A stretch of DNA of 22,945 bases from positions 1 to 22,945 of the forward strand of contig QHOP01000040.1 in NCBI GenBank assembly GCA_003219345.1, given 5' to 3'. Under the pieces are notes generated by a model. The model was given only the letters and a program-made list of their open reading frames with translations, searched no databases and was not told the origin of the DNA. Positions 15,224 through 22,319 of this stretch are shown one piece after another. This stretch comes from Verrucomicrobiota bacterium. GTDB taxonomy: Bacteria > Verrucomicrobiota > Verrucomicrobiia > Limisphaerales > AV2. Both the position numbers and the translations under genes were made by a program. How positions within the stretch are numbered: position 1 is the stretch's first letter; each line of letters opens with the position of its first letter.

Positions 15224-16054
15224 ATGAAAGCGATCCAATCTCTGGCGATCGTTCTCGTCTTCACTATTGCCGTCTGCGCGCGCAGCGCGGACGACAGGAA
15301 GCTCGAACCCGACGCGACGTTCCGCCTGGAGTTTCTGGACCTGCCCGACACGCTCGAAACGCTGGCCACGGGAGTAAGACGGCCTGCGCGCCTGACAGTC
15401 ACGCTTCCCGTGAATTACTCCCGCGAAGGCAAATTCCCAGTCTTCGTGTTCCTTGACGGCGGCGATGGTGGTCGAGGCGATGGCTTGGCCATCCCTGGCA
15501 GGAAGGTTGTGCCACGGGATTTCATCTGCGTGAGCCTGCCTCTGTTCAAGCGCGCTTACAACAAGAACGAGGGCGGCCTCATCTCGATGGAAGATTTTCT
15601 GAGAATCAGCCGCGCCTACCGCGTGATGCTCCAGAAGCTCCTGGATGCCGTGCCGAACACCACGCCGGAGCGCAGTACGCTGGGCGGCTTCTCTAACGGA
15701 GCGCACACTGTCGCCGTGTTGCTGGCTGGACAGGACGAGTTCATTCTGAGCCACTTCCGGGCGTTCTGCTTCGTGGATGGCGGCTTCGGGCCTCTTGCCG
15801 CGAATGTGCTGCACAAGACCGCGGTGAAAAATTGCCGCTTTCTTCTTCTGCGCGGCGACCAGCCGGAGGGCATGCCTGAGCGTGAGCACAATACCCATCT
15901 TGCTCGTGCGCTGGAGTGTGAAGCGCGGGAGCATCATCTTGATTTCACCTCCATTATCATGCGCGGCCACGGGCACGAGTTGCCTCCGGAATACCTGGCC
16001 CTACTCGGCCAATGGGTTCGCGGCGAGAAGCTACCTCAACCCGGCAAGAATTAA
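15224..16054 (+). CDS. Secreted alpha/beta-hydrolase, esterase-like
   Basis: A 276-residue protein with a signal peptide (MKAIQSLAIVLVFTIAVCARSA). Hydrolase-fold marks: strand PVFVFLDGGDG (72-82), the nucleophile elbow GGFSNGAH with Ser157, and a C-terminal histidine in MRGHGHELPPEY (His249 or His251). The acid residue is not certain. The shape resembles the esterase D/putative-esterase family that cleaves acyl or feruloyl esters. It lies 54 bases after the dehydrogenase gene and before the electron-transfer gene on the same strand, so it is probably co-transcribed and may remove acyl groups from the same substrate (inference). Confidence 0.8.
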   Translation: MKAIQSLAIVLVFTIAVCARSADDRKLEPDATFRLEFLDLPDTLETLATGVRRPARLTVTLPVNYSREGKFPVFVFLDGGDGGRGDGLAIPGRKVVPRDFICVSLPLFKRAYNKNEGGLISMEDFLRISRAYRVMLQKLLDAVPNTTPERSTLGGFSNGAHTVAVLLAGQDEFILSHFRAFCFVDGGFGPLAANVLHKTAVKNCRFLLLRGDQPEGMPEREHNTHLARALECEAREHHLDFTSIIMRGHGHELPPEYLALLGQWVRGEKLPQPGKN

Positions 16055-16117
16055 CCATGCCCAAACAATCGAATTGCATTTCTAACAAATCAGACAACAT
16101 GGGCAGAGGAACCTAAC

Positions 16118-16308
16118 GTGAACCTGTTTCGCACACGTAGCCTGAATCTCGCCCTTTTGGCCGCTCTTACTCTGGCGTTACCACTCGCCCACGCCACCGA
16201 CGAGCCATCGAAGAAGAATTTCTTCCTGCACAAAAGTCCGCGTGCGACGGCTTACGTTCCGGGCGTCTGTCCAGCCCGGAACTGATCGAAGCGCTGAAGG
16301 GTATTTGA
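16118..16308 (+). pseudogene. Disrupted 5' end of the azurin/cytochrome c protein gene
   Basis: A GTG at 16118, 7 bases after an AGAGGA site, opens a signal peptide (LNLALLAALTLALPLAHA) followed by KKNFFLHKSPRATAYV. A one-base loss near 16259 then shifts the frame to a stop at 16283-16285; in the shifted frame the sequence continues GRLSSPELIEALKG to a stop at 16306-16308. This matches LPKSPRAAAYVLSRLSNQELIEA at the start of the gene at 17219. The repeat unit at 16310 begins right after. So this is the native N-terminus, or that of a close duplicate, cut off by the cassette. Confidence 0.8.
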
Positions 16309-16309
16309 T

Positions 16310-16518
16310 GAACGCTCGCCTTCACCCCGGCCCTCTCCCCCAGGAGAGGGTGAATCGTGCTCCGCTCTCGGACGAGGCAGACACGCCTACTGGTCGGCCG
16401 TCTAGTCACAGGAAGGACAAGAGAACGGTGGTTGCGACCGTGCTGGAGAATTTTCCCTGCGCCGCAGCCACGTTCTCCCTCTCCCTGGGGGAGAGGGTCG
16501 GGGTGAGGGCGAGCGTTC
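16310..16518. repeat. 209-bp repeat unit with GAACGCTCGCC ends, left copy
   Basis: Ends are a perfect 11-base inverted pair (GAACGCTCGCC at 16310-16320, GGCGAGCGTTC at 16508-16518). Inside lie CACCCCGGCCCTCTCCC and its mirror GGGAGAGGGTCGGGGTG, the GGTTGCGACCGTGCT segment and CTCTCCCTCTCC. The DUF559 stop codon lies 3 bases beyond its right end. Confidence 0.88.
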
Positions 16519-16520
16519 CT

Positions 16521-16928
16521 CTAACTTTTTTTCCCCTGCGACGGCACGGGCTCGGTGTAACTTGGCAACGGCCGCGGCGCGCGCGCCTGCAACTCGCGGA
16601 AGATCGTGTCCCGGATCGCTTGAGCCTCGCGCCTGAGACGCGAGTTCCAAAACCGCAGCACCTTGATGCTCAAGGAGGCAAGGAACTTCTCCCGCTCCGT
16701 GTCATGGTTTCGTTGCTTTGGAAATCCGTGCTGACCTCCATCCAGTTCAATCGCCAGCCGCGCCTCTTCGCAGAAAAAATCGAGCGAGTATTTGCCGACC
16801 GGATGCTGTCGGCGGAGTTTGTACCCGCTGAATCGTCGCCCGCGCAGCCAGCGCCACACGAGCTTTTCTGCCCAGGTCGGCTTCTTGCGGAGAACGCGAG
16901 CGGGGTTGGTGTCCGGCATGGCCGGCAT
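16521..16928 (-). CDS. DUF559 (Vsr-like) endonuclease-domain protein
   Basis: A 135-residue protein with the DUF559 signature: ARVLRKKPTWAEKLVWRWLR (10-29), GYKLRRQHPVGKYSLDFF (35-52), the catalytic-type ELDGGQH (61-67) and KVLRFWNSRL (89-98). The family is related to the Vsr very-short-patch nuclease within the PD-(D/E)XK group; its biological role is not established. I chose the ATG at 16928, which gives the usual family length; a longer frame to 17057 would add residues translated from the flanking repeat (HPLLGERAGVRASV). It sits between two copies of one repeat, antisense to the host gene. Its last 15 codons recur next to the solo repeat at 7535-7717. Confidence 0.88.
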   Translation of the reverse strand: MPAMPDTNPARVLRKKPTWAEKLVWRWLRGRRFSGYKLRRQHPVGKYSLDFFCEEARLAIELDGGQHGFPKQRNHDTEREKFLASLSIKVLRFWNSRLRREAQAIRDTIFRELQARAPRPLPSYTEPVPSQGKKS

Positions 16929-16965
16929 GATAGCGACGTAGCGCCAATGAAAAAGAACAGAGTTA

Positions 16966-17152
16966 ACGCTCGCCCTCACCCCGGCCCTCTCCCCCAGGAG
17001 AGGGTGAACCATCCACCGCTCTCTCGCGATGCGAACGCCACGGGCGTGCGTGCGCACTTTGGAGTGAACCTCATAGCACCGGGGAATTTTCCCAACGCCG
17101 CGCCCGCTCTCTCCCTCCCCCTGGGAGAGAGGGCCGGGGTGAGGGCGAGCGT
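16966..17152. repeat. 187-bp repeat unit, right copy
   Basis: A perfect 26-base inverted pair (16966-16991 and 17127-17152) starting ACGCTCGCCCTCACC, with internal CTCTCCCC/GGGAGAG stems. Same family as the left copy at 16310-16518. It runs directly into coding sequence of the azurin/cytochrome gene. Confidence 0.88.
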
Positions 17153-17218
17153 ATCTCCGCTAAACTTACCGCCGCTGTCGCCCCCGCGCCGTTACTTACC
17201 GAAAACGACGAGGACCCG

Positions 17219-19012
17219 TTGGCTTCACGCGCGCTCCTGCCGAAGAGTCCGCGCGCGGCGGCGTACGTTCTCAGCCGGCTCTCCAACCAGGAACTGATCG
17301 AAGCGCCGCGCAGTGAGTTCGTCTATGTCGCGATGCTGGAGCGGAAGGGTCTCGACAAAAAGTATCGCATCGAAGCCCTTGAAGGTCTCGCCAAAGTCCG
17401 CAACACCGACACCCTGACGGAACTGTTCAAAGGAATCCAGGAGCTCGACCTGAAGGGCGAGGAGTCGGAGCCGGTGCTGCGCGACCTCGCGGCGCTGTTG
17501 CTTCAGAACAAACCGGCCGACCTCGCGGCCAAACGCGCCGACCTGGAAAAACTGGCGGGCGGATCGCAACTGCCGTTGACCCGCCACCTTGGTTACGCGG
17601 CGCTCATCACCGCTGATGCGTCCGCCGACAAGATCTGGCAGCGGGCCGAGACCGATCCGGCAAAGCTCGCGGACCTGGTGTTTTCCGTTCCGCTCATTCG
17701 CGACACTGGCCTTCGCTCCTCGTTTTATCCGAAGCTCGAACCGCTCCTTCACCAACCCGAACGCGCCGAAGTGCGTCGCGCGGCAATTACCGGGATTGCC
17801 GCGGTGCCCGGCCACGACACCGAGACATTCAACACGCTGGCTGGATTGGTGAAGTCGGGAACCGAACTTGCCGCCGCGGTCGCGAGTCTCCAACAAATCC
17901 CGCGCAAGTCGTGGACCAAAGAACAGGCGGAACCCTTGATCGAGAGCCTCGTCGCTTACTTGAAAAACGTGCCGGTGGATCAACGCACGGGGCCGGACGC
18001 GGTCAACGCTTTTCAGTTCGCCACGGATTTGACCTCGCTGTTGCCGCCGGAGAAAGCCCACACCGCCGGCAAGACGCTCCGTTCGCTGGGCGCGAGCGTC
18101 TTCGTCATTCACACGATCCCTGAACAGATGCTGTACGACAAAACGCTCATCGTCGTGGAACCCCGCAGGCCGGTGGAGATCGTTTTGAAGAACGACGATG
18201 CGATGCAGCACAACCTCGTGGTGCTGGCACCGGGCGCGCCCGAAGAAATCGGCCAGGCCGCCGAGAAAATGGCGCCGCAGCCGGACGCATTCCTGCGGCT
18301 CTACGTGCCCGATTCGCCGAAGGTCCTTTTCGCCACCAGACTGCTCGACCCCGGCCAGCAGGCGAAGCTGGCCTTCACCGCGCCCAGCACCCCGGGCGAG
18401 TATCCGTATCTCTGCACGTATCCGGGCCATTGGCGGCGGATGGTCGGCACGCTCGCGGTGGTCAATGACGTTGAAACTTATCTGGCGAATCACACCGAGC
18501 AGAAGATGACGGAATGGAAACTGGAAGATTTGGCGGTCGATCTGGCGAAAGCCTACACCAGCGTGAATCTGGCAGCGGGCAAGGGTTTTTTTACCAAACT
18601 CGCCTGCGCCCAGTGCCACAAGCTCGGCAATGAAGGCTACGCGTACGGACCGGACTTGACGGACGTGTTCAAGCGATACAACAACGACCGCGCCGACGTT
18701 CTTCACCAAATCCTCGACCCATCGCTGAAGATCGACGATCGCTACCGGAATTATCAGTTCGAGCTGAAGACTGGAGACGAAGTGTTCGGCATGATCGTGA
18801 AGGAAGACGCTGACTCCGTGACCATTCAAGCCGGGCCGTCCGATGCGCTCGTCCAGACACTCAAGAAGTCCGAGCTCAAGGAACGGCAACCTCAGAAGTC
18901 ATCCCTGATGCCCCTTGGATTATTGAACACACTGTCCAAGGAACAGATTTTCGACCTGCTGGCCTATCTCGAGTCCGGCGGCAACGTTCGGGCCCACGCG
19001 CATCAACATTGA
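17219..19012 (+). CDS. HEAT-azurin-cytochrome c electron-transfer protein, 5' end displaced
   Basis: From the TTG at 17219 the frame gives 597 residues; it is open upstream to the repeat (VAPAPLLTENDEDPL) but no ATG or signal peptide is attached. Residues about 5-290 are helical, HEAT-like. Residues about 295-415 are an azurin/plastocyanin domain with a complete type-1 copper set: His331 (MQHNLV), Cys399, His404 and Met408 (CTYPGHWRRM). Residues about 445-590 are a cytochrome c domain with CAQCH (463-467) and a likely distal Met564 (SLMPLGLLN). This is the standard partner of PVC dehydrogenases and would carry electrons in the periplasm. The lost secretion signal lies at 16118, beyond the cassette, so the present gene is probably not exported or not functional. 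Confidence 0.85.
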   Translation: MASRALLPKSPRAAAYVLSRLSNQELIEAPRSEFVYVAMLERKGLDKKYRIEALEGLAKVRNTDTLTELFKGIQELDLKGEESEPVLRDLAALLLQNKPADLAAKRADLEKLAGGSQLPLTRHLGYAALITADASADKIWQRAETDPAKLADLVFSVPLIRDTGLRSSFYPKLEPLLHQPERAEVRRAAITGIAAVPGHDTETFNTLAGLVKSGTELAAAVASLQQIPRKSWTKEQAEPLIESLVAYLKNVPVDQRTGPDAVNAFQFATDLTSLLPPEKAHTAGKTLRSLGASVFVIHTIPEQMLYDKTLIVVEPRRPVEIVLKNDDAMQHNLVVLAPGAPEEIGQAAEKMAPQPDAFLRLYVPDSPKVLFATRLLDPGQQAKLAFTAPSTPGEYPYLCTYPGHWRRMVGTLAVVNDVETYLANHTEQKMTEWKLEDLAVDLAKAYTSVNLAAGKGFFTKLACAQCHKLGNEGYAYGPDLTDVFKRYNNDRADVLHQILDPSLKIDDRYRNYQFELKTGDEVFGMIVKEDADSVTIQAGPSDALVQTLKKSELKERQPQKSSLMPLGLLNTLSKEQIFDLLAYLESGGNVRAHAHQH

Positions 19013-19051
19013 GCCGCATTTCTCACGGCCAACTCGAAATGCGGCCGCGCC

Positions 19052-19121
19052 GTAGCCGCCGACGTGAGGAGGCGGATTTCATGGCCAAAGTCCGGGTCTG
19101 CTTCCTCACGTCGGCGGCTAC
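19052..19121. repeat. GTAG/CTAC-framed inverted repeat, second copy
   Basis: Arms 19052-19072 and 19101-19121 (GTAGCCGCCGACGTGAGG / CCTCACGTCGGCGGCTAC) pair over 21 bases with one mismatch; loop of 28 bases. Sibling of 7384-7477: the arms differ by a paired change (CAG to CCG), which keeps the stem. The rest of the gene-free stretch 19013-19338 holds the small repeat at 19209 and otherwise nothing I can recognise. Confidence 0.87.
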
Positions 19122-19208
19122 AAATGCCGGCGGGACGGCGGGTAAGCCACCCGGCGCGATTTGGTTAAACGCTGCTTCGGGCATGGCGCCGGTCCACGGC
19201 AATTATCC

Positions 19209-19232
19209 GTAGGAGCCGAGGTAACGAGGCTC
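19209..19232. repeat. Single GTAG REP-like hairpin
   Basis: GTAG at 19209-19212 followed directly by GAGCC, a 10-base loop and GGCTC. Fits the one-sided REP form (tetranucleotide plus short hairpin). Short, so less certain than the others. Confidence 0.55.
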
Positions 19233-19338
19233 AAAACCAATATGGAATTCAGAGCGCGGCATGCGGAAGGAAAAATCAGAACTCGCTAAGAAACCGGCTC
19301 GCCTAACGCCGAATTCCGATTCGGCGCGGGCCAGGACT

Positions 19339-20559
19339 ATGCACGCGCCGAACGGGAGTTCGGCCCTCCCTCGACTCCGCCTTCGCGTCACCGCCGATGC
19401 CGAGCGCCGAGTCCGCTCCGGCCACCCCTGGCTGTTTGCGGACAGCATCCGCGAACAAAATCGCGAAGGCGAGCTCGGCGAGTTGGCGGTGATATACGAC
19501 CGGAAGAACAAGTTCCTGGCCGTTGGTTTCTTCGATCCTGATTCACCGATTCGTCTGCGCATCCTGCACGCCGGCAAACCCGGGACTATCGATGCTGTGT
19601 GGTGGCATGAGCGATTGCTGTCCGCGGTCGCGCGCCGCGACGGTTTGTTCGACGAACAGACGACCGGCTATCGCTGGATCAACGGCGAGAGCGATGGCTG
19701 GCCCGGTCTCGTGCTGGACCGTTACGACGCGACACTCGTGTTGAAACTTTACACCGCGGCGTGGCTGCCGCTGTTGGAGGAAATCCTTGGTTTGATCCCT
19801 GGAGAGCTGAAGCCCGAACGAATCTTGTTGCGGCTGAGTCGGAACATTCAGGAGGTGGCGCGAAAGGTTTTTGGAAAGGAAGACGGAGCCTTTTTGTTCG
19901 GGGACAGGCGGGACGCCTGTCCTACGTTTCTTGAAACCGGTCTGCGTTTCGAGGCCGATGTGCTGCGCGGACAAAAGACCGGCTTCTTTCTCGATCAGCG
20001 CGAGAACCGCCGCATCGTCGAGTCGCTCGCCCGAGGACGTGATGTGCTGAACGCGTTCAGTTTCACCGGCGGCTTCTCGGTTTACGCGGCGCGCGGCGGA
20101 GCGAGAACGGTCACTGACCTCGAGATCAGTGCACACGCGCTTGAAGCGGCGAAGCGCAATTTTGCTTTGAATCAAGCCGCATCTTTTACGAACTGCCGTC
20201 ATGAAACGATCCAGGCCGACGCGTTCGAGTGGCTGGCTCGAAACCGCAACAGAAAATTTGATCTTATCATTCTCGACCCGCCGTCGCTGGCCAAACGAGA
20301 GTCCGAACGCGCCGGAGCCATTCAGGCTTACGGAAGATTGGCGAACGCCGGCATCACGCATTTGCGGCCCGGCGGCATCCTGGCCGCCTGCTCCTGTTCG
20401 GCGCACGTGAGCGCGGGTGAATTTTTCGGCGCGGTGCGCAGCGCGGCCAGGAACTCGCGGCGAAAGTTCGCCGAATTACGCACGACCGGCCATCCGCCGG
20501 ACCATCCGGCAACTTTTCCGGAAGCGCAGTACCTGAAGTGCATTTACCTGGAACTGTGA
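19339..20559 (+). CDS. rlmI: Class I SAM-dependent rRNA methyltransferase, RlmI-like
   Basis: With the ATG at 19339 the protein has 406 residues, close to the E. coli RlmI length (396), which makes m5C1962 in 23S rRNA. An N-terminal PUA domain is seen in RVRSGHPWLFADSI and LAVGFFDPDSPIRLRI; then YRWINGESDGWPGLVLDRYD; then the methyltransferase core with GQKTGFFLDQRENRR, the SAM loop NAFSFTGGFSVYAARGGA (about 238-255), DPPSLAK (about 313) and the catalytic-cysteine region CSCSAHVS (about 351). The upstream ATG at 19261 would add 26 repeat-like residues and was rejected. A REP hairpin is read in frame at about residues 187-195 (GDRRDACP), in a loop before ETGLRFEADV. The gene is otherwise intact. 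Confidence 0.9.
   Translation: MHAPNGSSALPRLRLRVTADAERRVRSGHPWLFADSIREQNREGELGELAVIYDRKNKFLAVGFFDPDSPIRLRILHAGKPGTIDAVWWHERLLSAVARRDGLFDEQTTGYRWINGESDGWPGLVLDRYDATLVLKLYTAAWLPLLEEILGLIPGELKPERILLRLSRNIQEVARKVFGKEDGAFLFGDRRDACPTFLETGLRFEADVLRGQKTGFFLDQRENRRIVESLARGRDVLNAFSFTGGFSVYAARGGARTVTDLEISAHALEAAKRNFALNQAASFTNCRHETIQADAFEWLARNRNRKFDLIILDPPSLAKRESERAGAIQAYGRLANAGITHLRPGGILAACSCSAHVSAGEFFGAVRSAARNSRRKFAELRTTGHPPDHPATFPEAQYLKCIYLEL
19903..19925. repeat. In-frame REP hairpin inside the rRNA methyltransferase gene
   Basis: GACAGGCG-GGA-CGCCTGTC (8-bp perfect stem, 3-base loop) followed by CTAC at 19922-19925, that is, GTAG plus hairpin on the minus strand. It encodes GDRRDACPT. Same hairpin type as the two in the helicase linker at 10929-11005. 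Confidence 0.85.
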
Positions 20560-20617
20560 GAACAGCCGGTTTGAAAAAGCAGCAGCAGCGTTTGACGGTC
20601 TAGCTAGTGTGCTGTGC

Positions 20618-21235
20618 CTAACGCTTCTTTGCAATGACGCCGACCAAGCTGGAAACAGGGGCGCCCCTCACCCTGCCCTCTCCCCATCGGATGGGGAGAG
20701 GGTGGCCGAAGGCCGGGTGAGGGGAAAGCGGAATCTGCCATTCCCCCGGCTTGCGCGATGCGTTGACGAGCGGCGCGTTGTGCTCATAAAAGGCGCCGGC
20801 CTGACCGTTGAAGTAAGTCTTGTTTTCATAAGAATCGAGCACCTGGATTTCGTAGCGGCCCTGCAGATAAACACCGCTGTTGCCACGCTCCTGCCCATGG
20901 CCTTTGACCTCCTTCGGCGTCGCCCACTCGACGTGCAACTGCACATCGCCGAACTCTTCTTTCGTCATGATGCTGCCCGTGCCGTTGACCTCCATCGAGC
21001 CGTCGCCGAGCAATTTCCACTTAGCTTCGGCGCCTTTGGCGCTTCGCCACTTCGACAAATCCCTGCCGTCGAACAGTACGATCGCATCGGATGGCGGCGG
21101 GCCGGGGTCGATGACGGTCGGCTCCTTCTCTTCTTTCTTGTCCGCGGCGAAACCGATCAAAGCAGTCGCGAGGCTTGCAAGGCAGAAAAGCGCGGCAAGT
21201 TTGGCGCAACGGTTGAAAGCGGGTGAGTTGTTCAT
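20618..21235 (-). CDS. DUF1080 (3-keto-disaccharide hydrolase family) protein, C-terminally truncated by a repeat
   Basis: A 205-residue reading frame with a signal peptide (hydrophobic 11-29, cut near GFAA). Residues 49-167 match the family: PPSDAIVLFDGRDLSKW, TKEEFGDVQLHVEW, QERGNSGVYLQGRYEIQVLD, and NASRKPGEWQ. Here the neighbour continues MYDVVFIAPRF for some 80 residues to RNIWVR; this gene instead runs into the hairpin at 20664-20725 and ends in repeat-encoded residues. The missing part forms the closing strands of the jelly-roll, so the product is probably inactive. Members of the family are lectin-like folds; some cleave 3-keto-glycosides. Confidence 0.88.
   Translation of the reverse strand: MNNSPAFNRCAKLAALFCLASLATALIGFAADKKEEKEPTVIDPGPPPSDAIVLFDGRDLSKWRSAKGAEAKWKLLGDGSMEVNGTGSIMTKEEFGDVQLHVEWATPKEVKGHGQERGNSGVYLQGRYEIQVLDSYENKTYFNGQAGAFYEHNAPLVNASRKPGEWQIPLSPHPAFGHPLPIRWGEGRVRGAPVSSLVGVIAKKR
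20664..20725. repeat. MITE-like hairpin truncating the DUF1080 gene
   Basis: Core stem CCCTCTCCCCAT / ATGGGGAGAGGG (20676-20687 with 20691-20702, loop CGG) and outer CCCCTCACCC / GGGTGAGGGG. Nearly the same element as 8739-8824 (core stem identical, loop CCG there), but here without the CCATGAAC ends. Lies in the 3' part of the DUF1080 frame. Confidence 0.88.
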
Positions 21236-21265
21236 TTGCAGGATGGGGTTGACGTTAAGCGGTTG

Positions 21266-22105
21266 TTATTCGTTGGAAATATTCAGGGGGCGAACCCAAA
21301 TGTTGCGGTAGCGAATGGGATTGCCGTGGTCCTGAAGCCTGAGTGGGCCTTGGGGACCGTGCGGCTTGTATTTCGCGAGAATTTTGTGCCCCGTTTCGCC
21401 AAGTATCTCCGTGTGGTTTTGCACCAGAACGCCGTTGTGAAACACCGTGATGTAAGCGGGGGACTCCAGTTTGCCGTCTTTGAAACGCGGCGCGATGAAT
21501 ACGACATCGTACATCTGCCATTCGCCCGGCGGACGAGAGGCGTTCACCAACGGCGGAGATTGCCCGTAAATCGCGGCGCAACCGCCATCCGCGTAGGTGC
21601 GGTTGTGATAGCTGTCGAGCACCTGCAGTTCGTACCGACCGAACAGGAAGACGCCGCTGTTGCCCCGCTCCTGACTATCGCCGTGAGGCGGGTCGGGTGT
21701 GGCAAACTCAAGGTGGAGTTGGATGTCGCCAAACTCCTCCTTCGTCCAGACGTCTTCTGCCGGAGTGTCCTTGCCTTTCTTGGGTGGGACCGTCATTGCG
21801 CCTTCCTGCACGACCCAACGCGAAGGTCCGGCGTGGTCGTTGCGCCACCTGGACAGGTCCGCGCCGTCGAACAAAACGATGGCGTCGGACGGCGGTTTGG
21901 CGGGCGTCTCCGGCGTGCTGAGGGCGCCGGGCGTAACAACTTTCGGCTGGGGACGGTCCGGGTCGTGAACGTGCCACTTGCCGCCGGGCAACATCGGCGT
22001 GTCGGTGTAACCGAGCGGCGCGTGCTCGGCTCCTCGCAGCAAGCCGAAGGCGCTGCTCGAAGCCACGATGGCTAGAAGAAACGGGATCCACTCGTTCGTT
22101 TTCAT
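21266..22105 (-). CDS. DUF1080 (3-keto-disaccharide hydrolase family) protein, complete
   Basis: With the ATG at 22105 the protein has 279 residues and a signal peptide (PFLLAIVASSSAFG); the longer frame from 22306 adds an unsupported leader. Family blocks in order: PPSDAIVLFDGADLSRW (71-87), WTKEEFGDIQLHLEFATP (120-137), SQERGNSGVFLFGRYELQVL (144-163), RPPGEWQMYDVVFIAPRF (191-208), VFHNGVLVQNH (221-231) and the closing RNIWVRPL (267-274). It is 30 bases upstream of the truncated paralogue on the same strand, a tandem pair. Expected periplasmic. Hydrolysis of 3-keto-glycosides is known for some family members; here it is a family-based guess. Confidence 0.9.
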   Translation of the reverse strand: MKTNEWIPFLLAIVASSSAFGLLRGAEHAPLGYTDTPMLPGGKWHVHDPDRPQPKVVTPGALSTPETPAKPPSDAIVLFDGADLSRWRNDHAGPSRWVVQEGAMTVPPKKGKDTPAEDVWTKEEFGDIQLHLEFATPDPPHGDSQERGNSGVFLFGRYELQVLDSYHNRTYADGGCAAIYGQSPPLVNASRPPGEWQMYDVVFIAPRFKDGKLESPAYITVFHNGVLVQNHTEILGETGHKILAKYKPHGPQGPLRLQDHGNPIRYRNIWVRPLNISNE

Positions 22106-22319
22106 GTTGTGCGGTTTTCGAAGTGCATTGATTTCGATCAACCCGGCGGCTGCGGCGCTGAAACGCCACCGGCGCGGGATTCGTGGTATGGCTACCAGCC
22201 ACGGCCAATTGTGGCAAGCCGCGTGTGAAGGAAAAATGATTTGCGCCCGGAGTTCCGATGTCTTTTTCATCGCCCCCAGCAGCTTGACCAAATACGCCGC
22301 GCGCATTCCAATTCACTCA

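Noticed and set aside
16242..17297. Plus-strand frame of 351 codons running through both repeat units and the DUF559 gene.
   Set aside because: It is a translation of repeats (GPLPQERV, LSLGERVGVRAS types) and of the DUF559 antisense strand, not a real protein.
17225..18889. Minus-strand frame of 554 codons opposite the azurin-cytochrome gene.
   Set aside because: The plus strand carries the copper ligands and CxxCH; the antisense product has no recognisable domain.
19261..19338. Upstream ATG start for the rRNA methyltransferase.
   Set aside because: The extra 26 residues are repeat-like and precede the point where the family's PUA domain normally begins; the ATG at 19339 gives the usual length.
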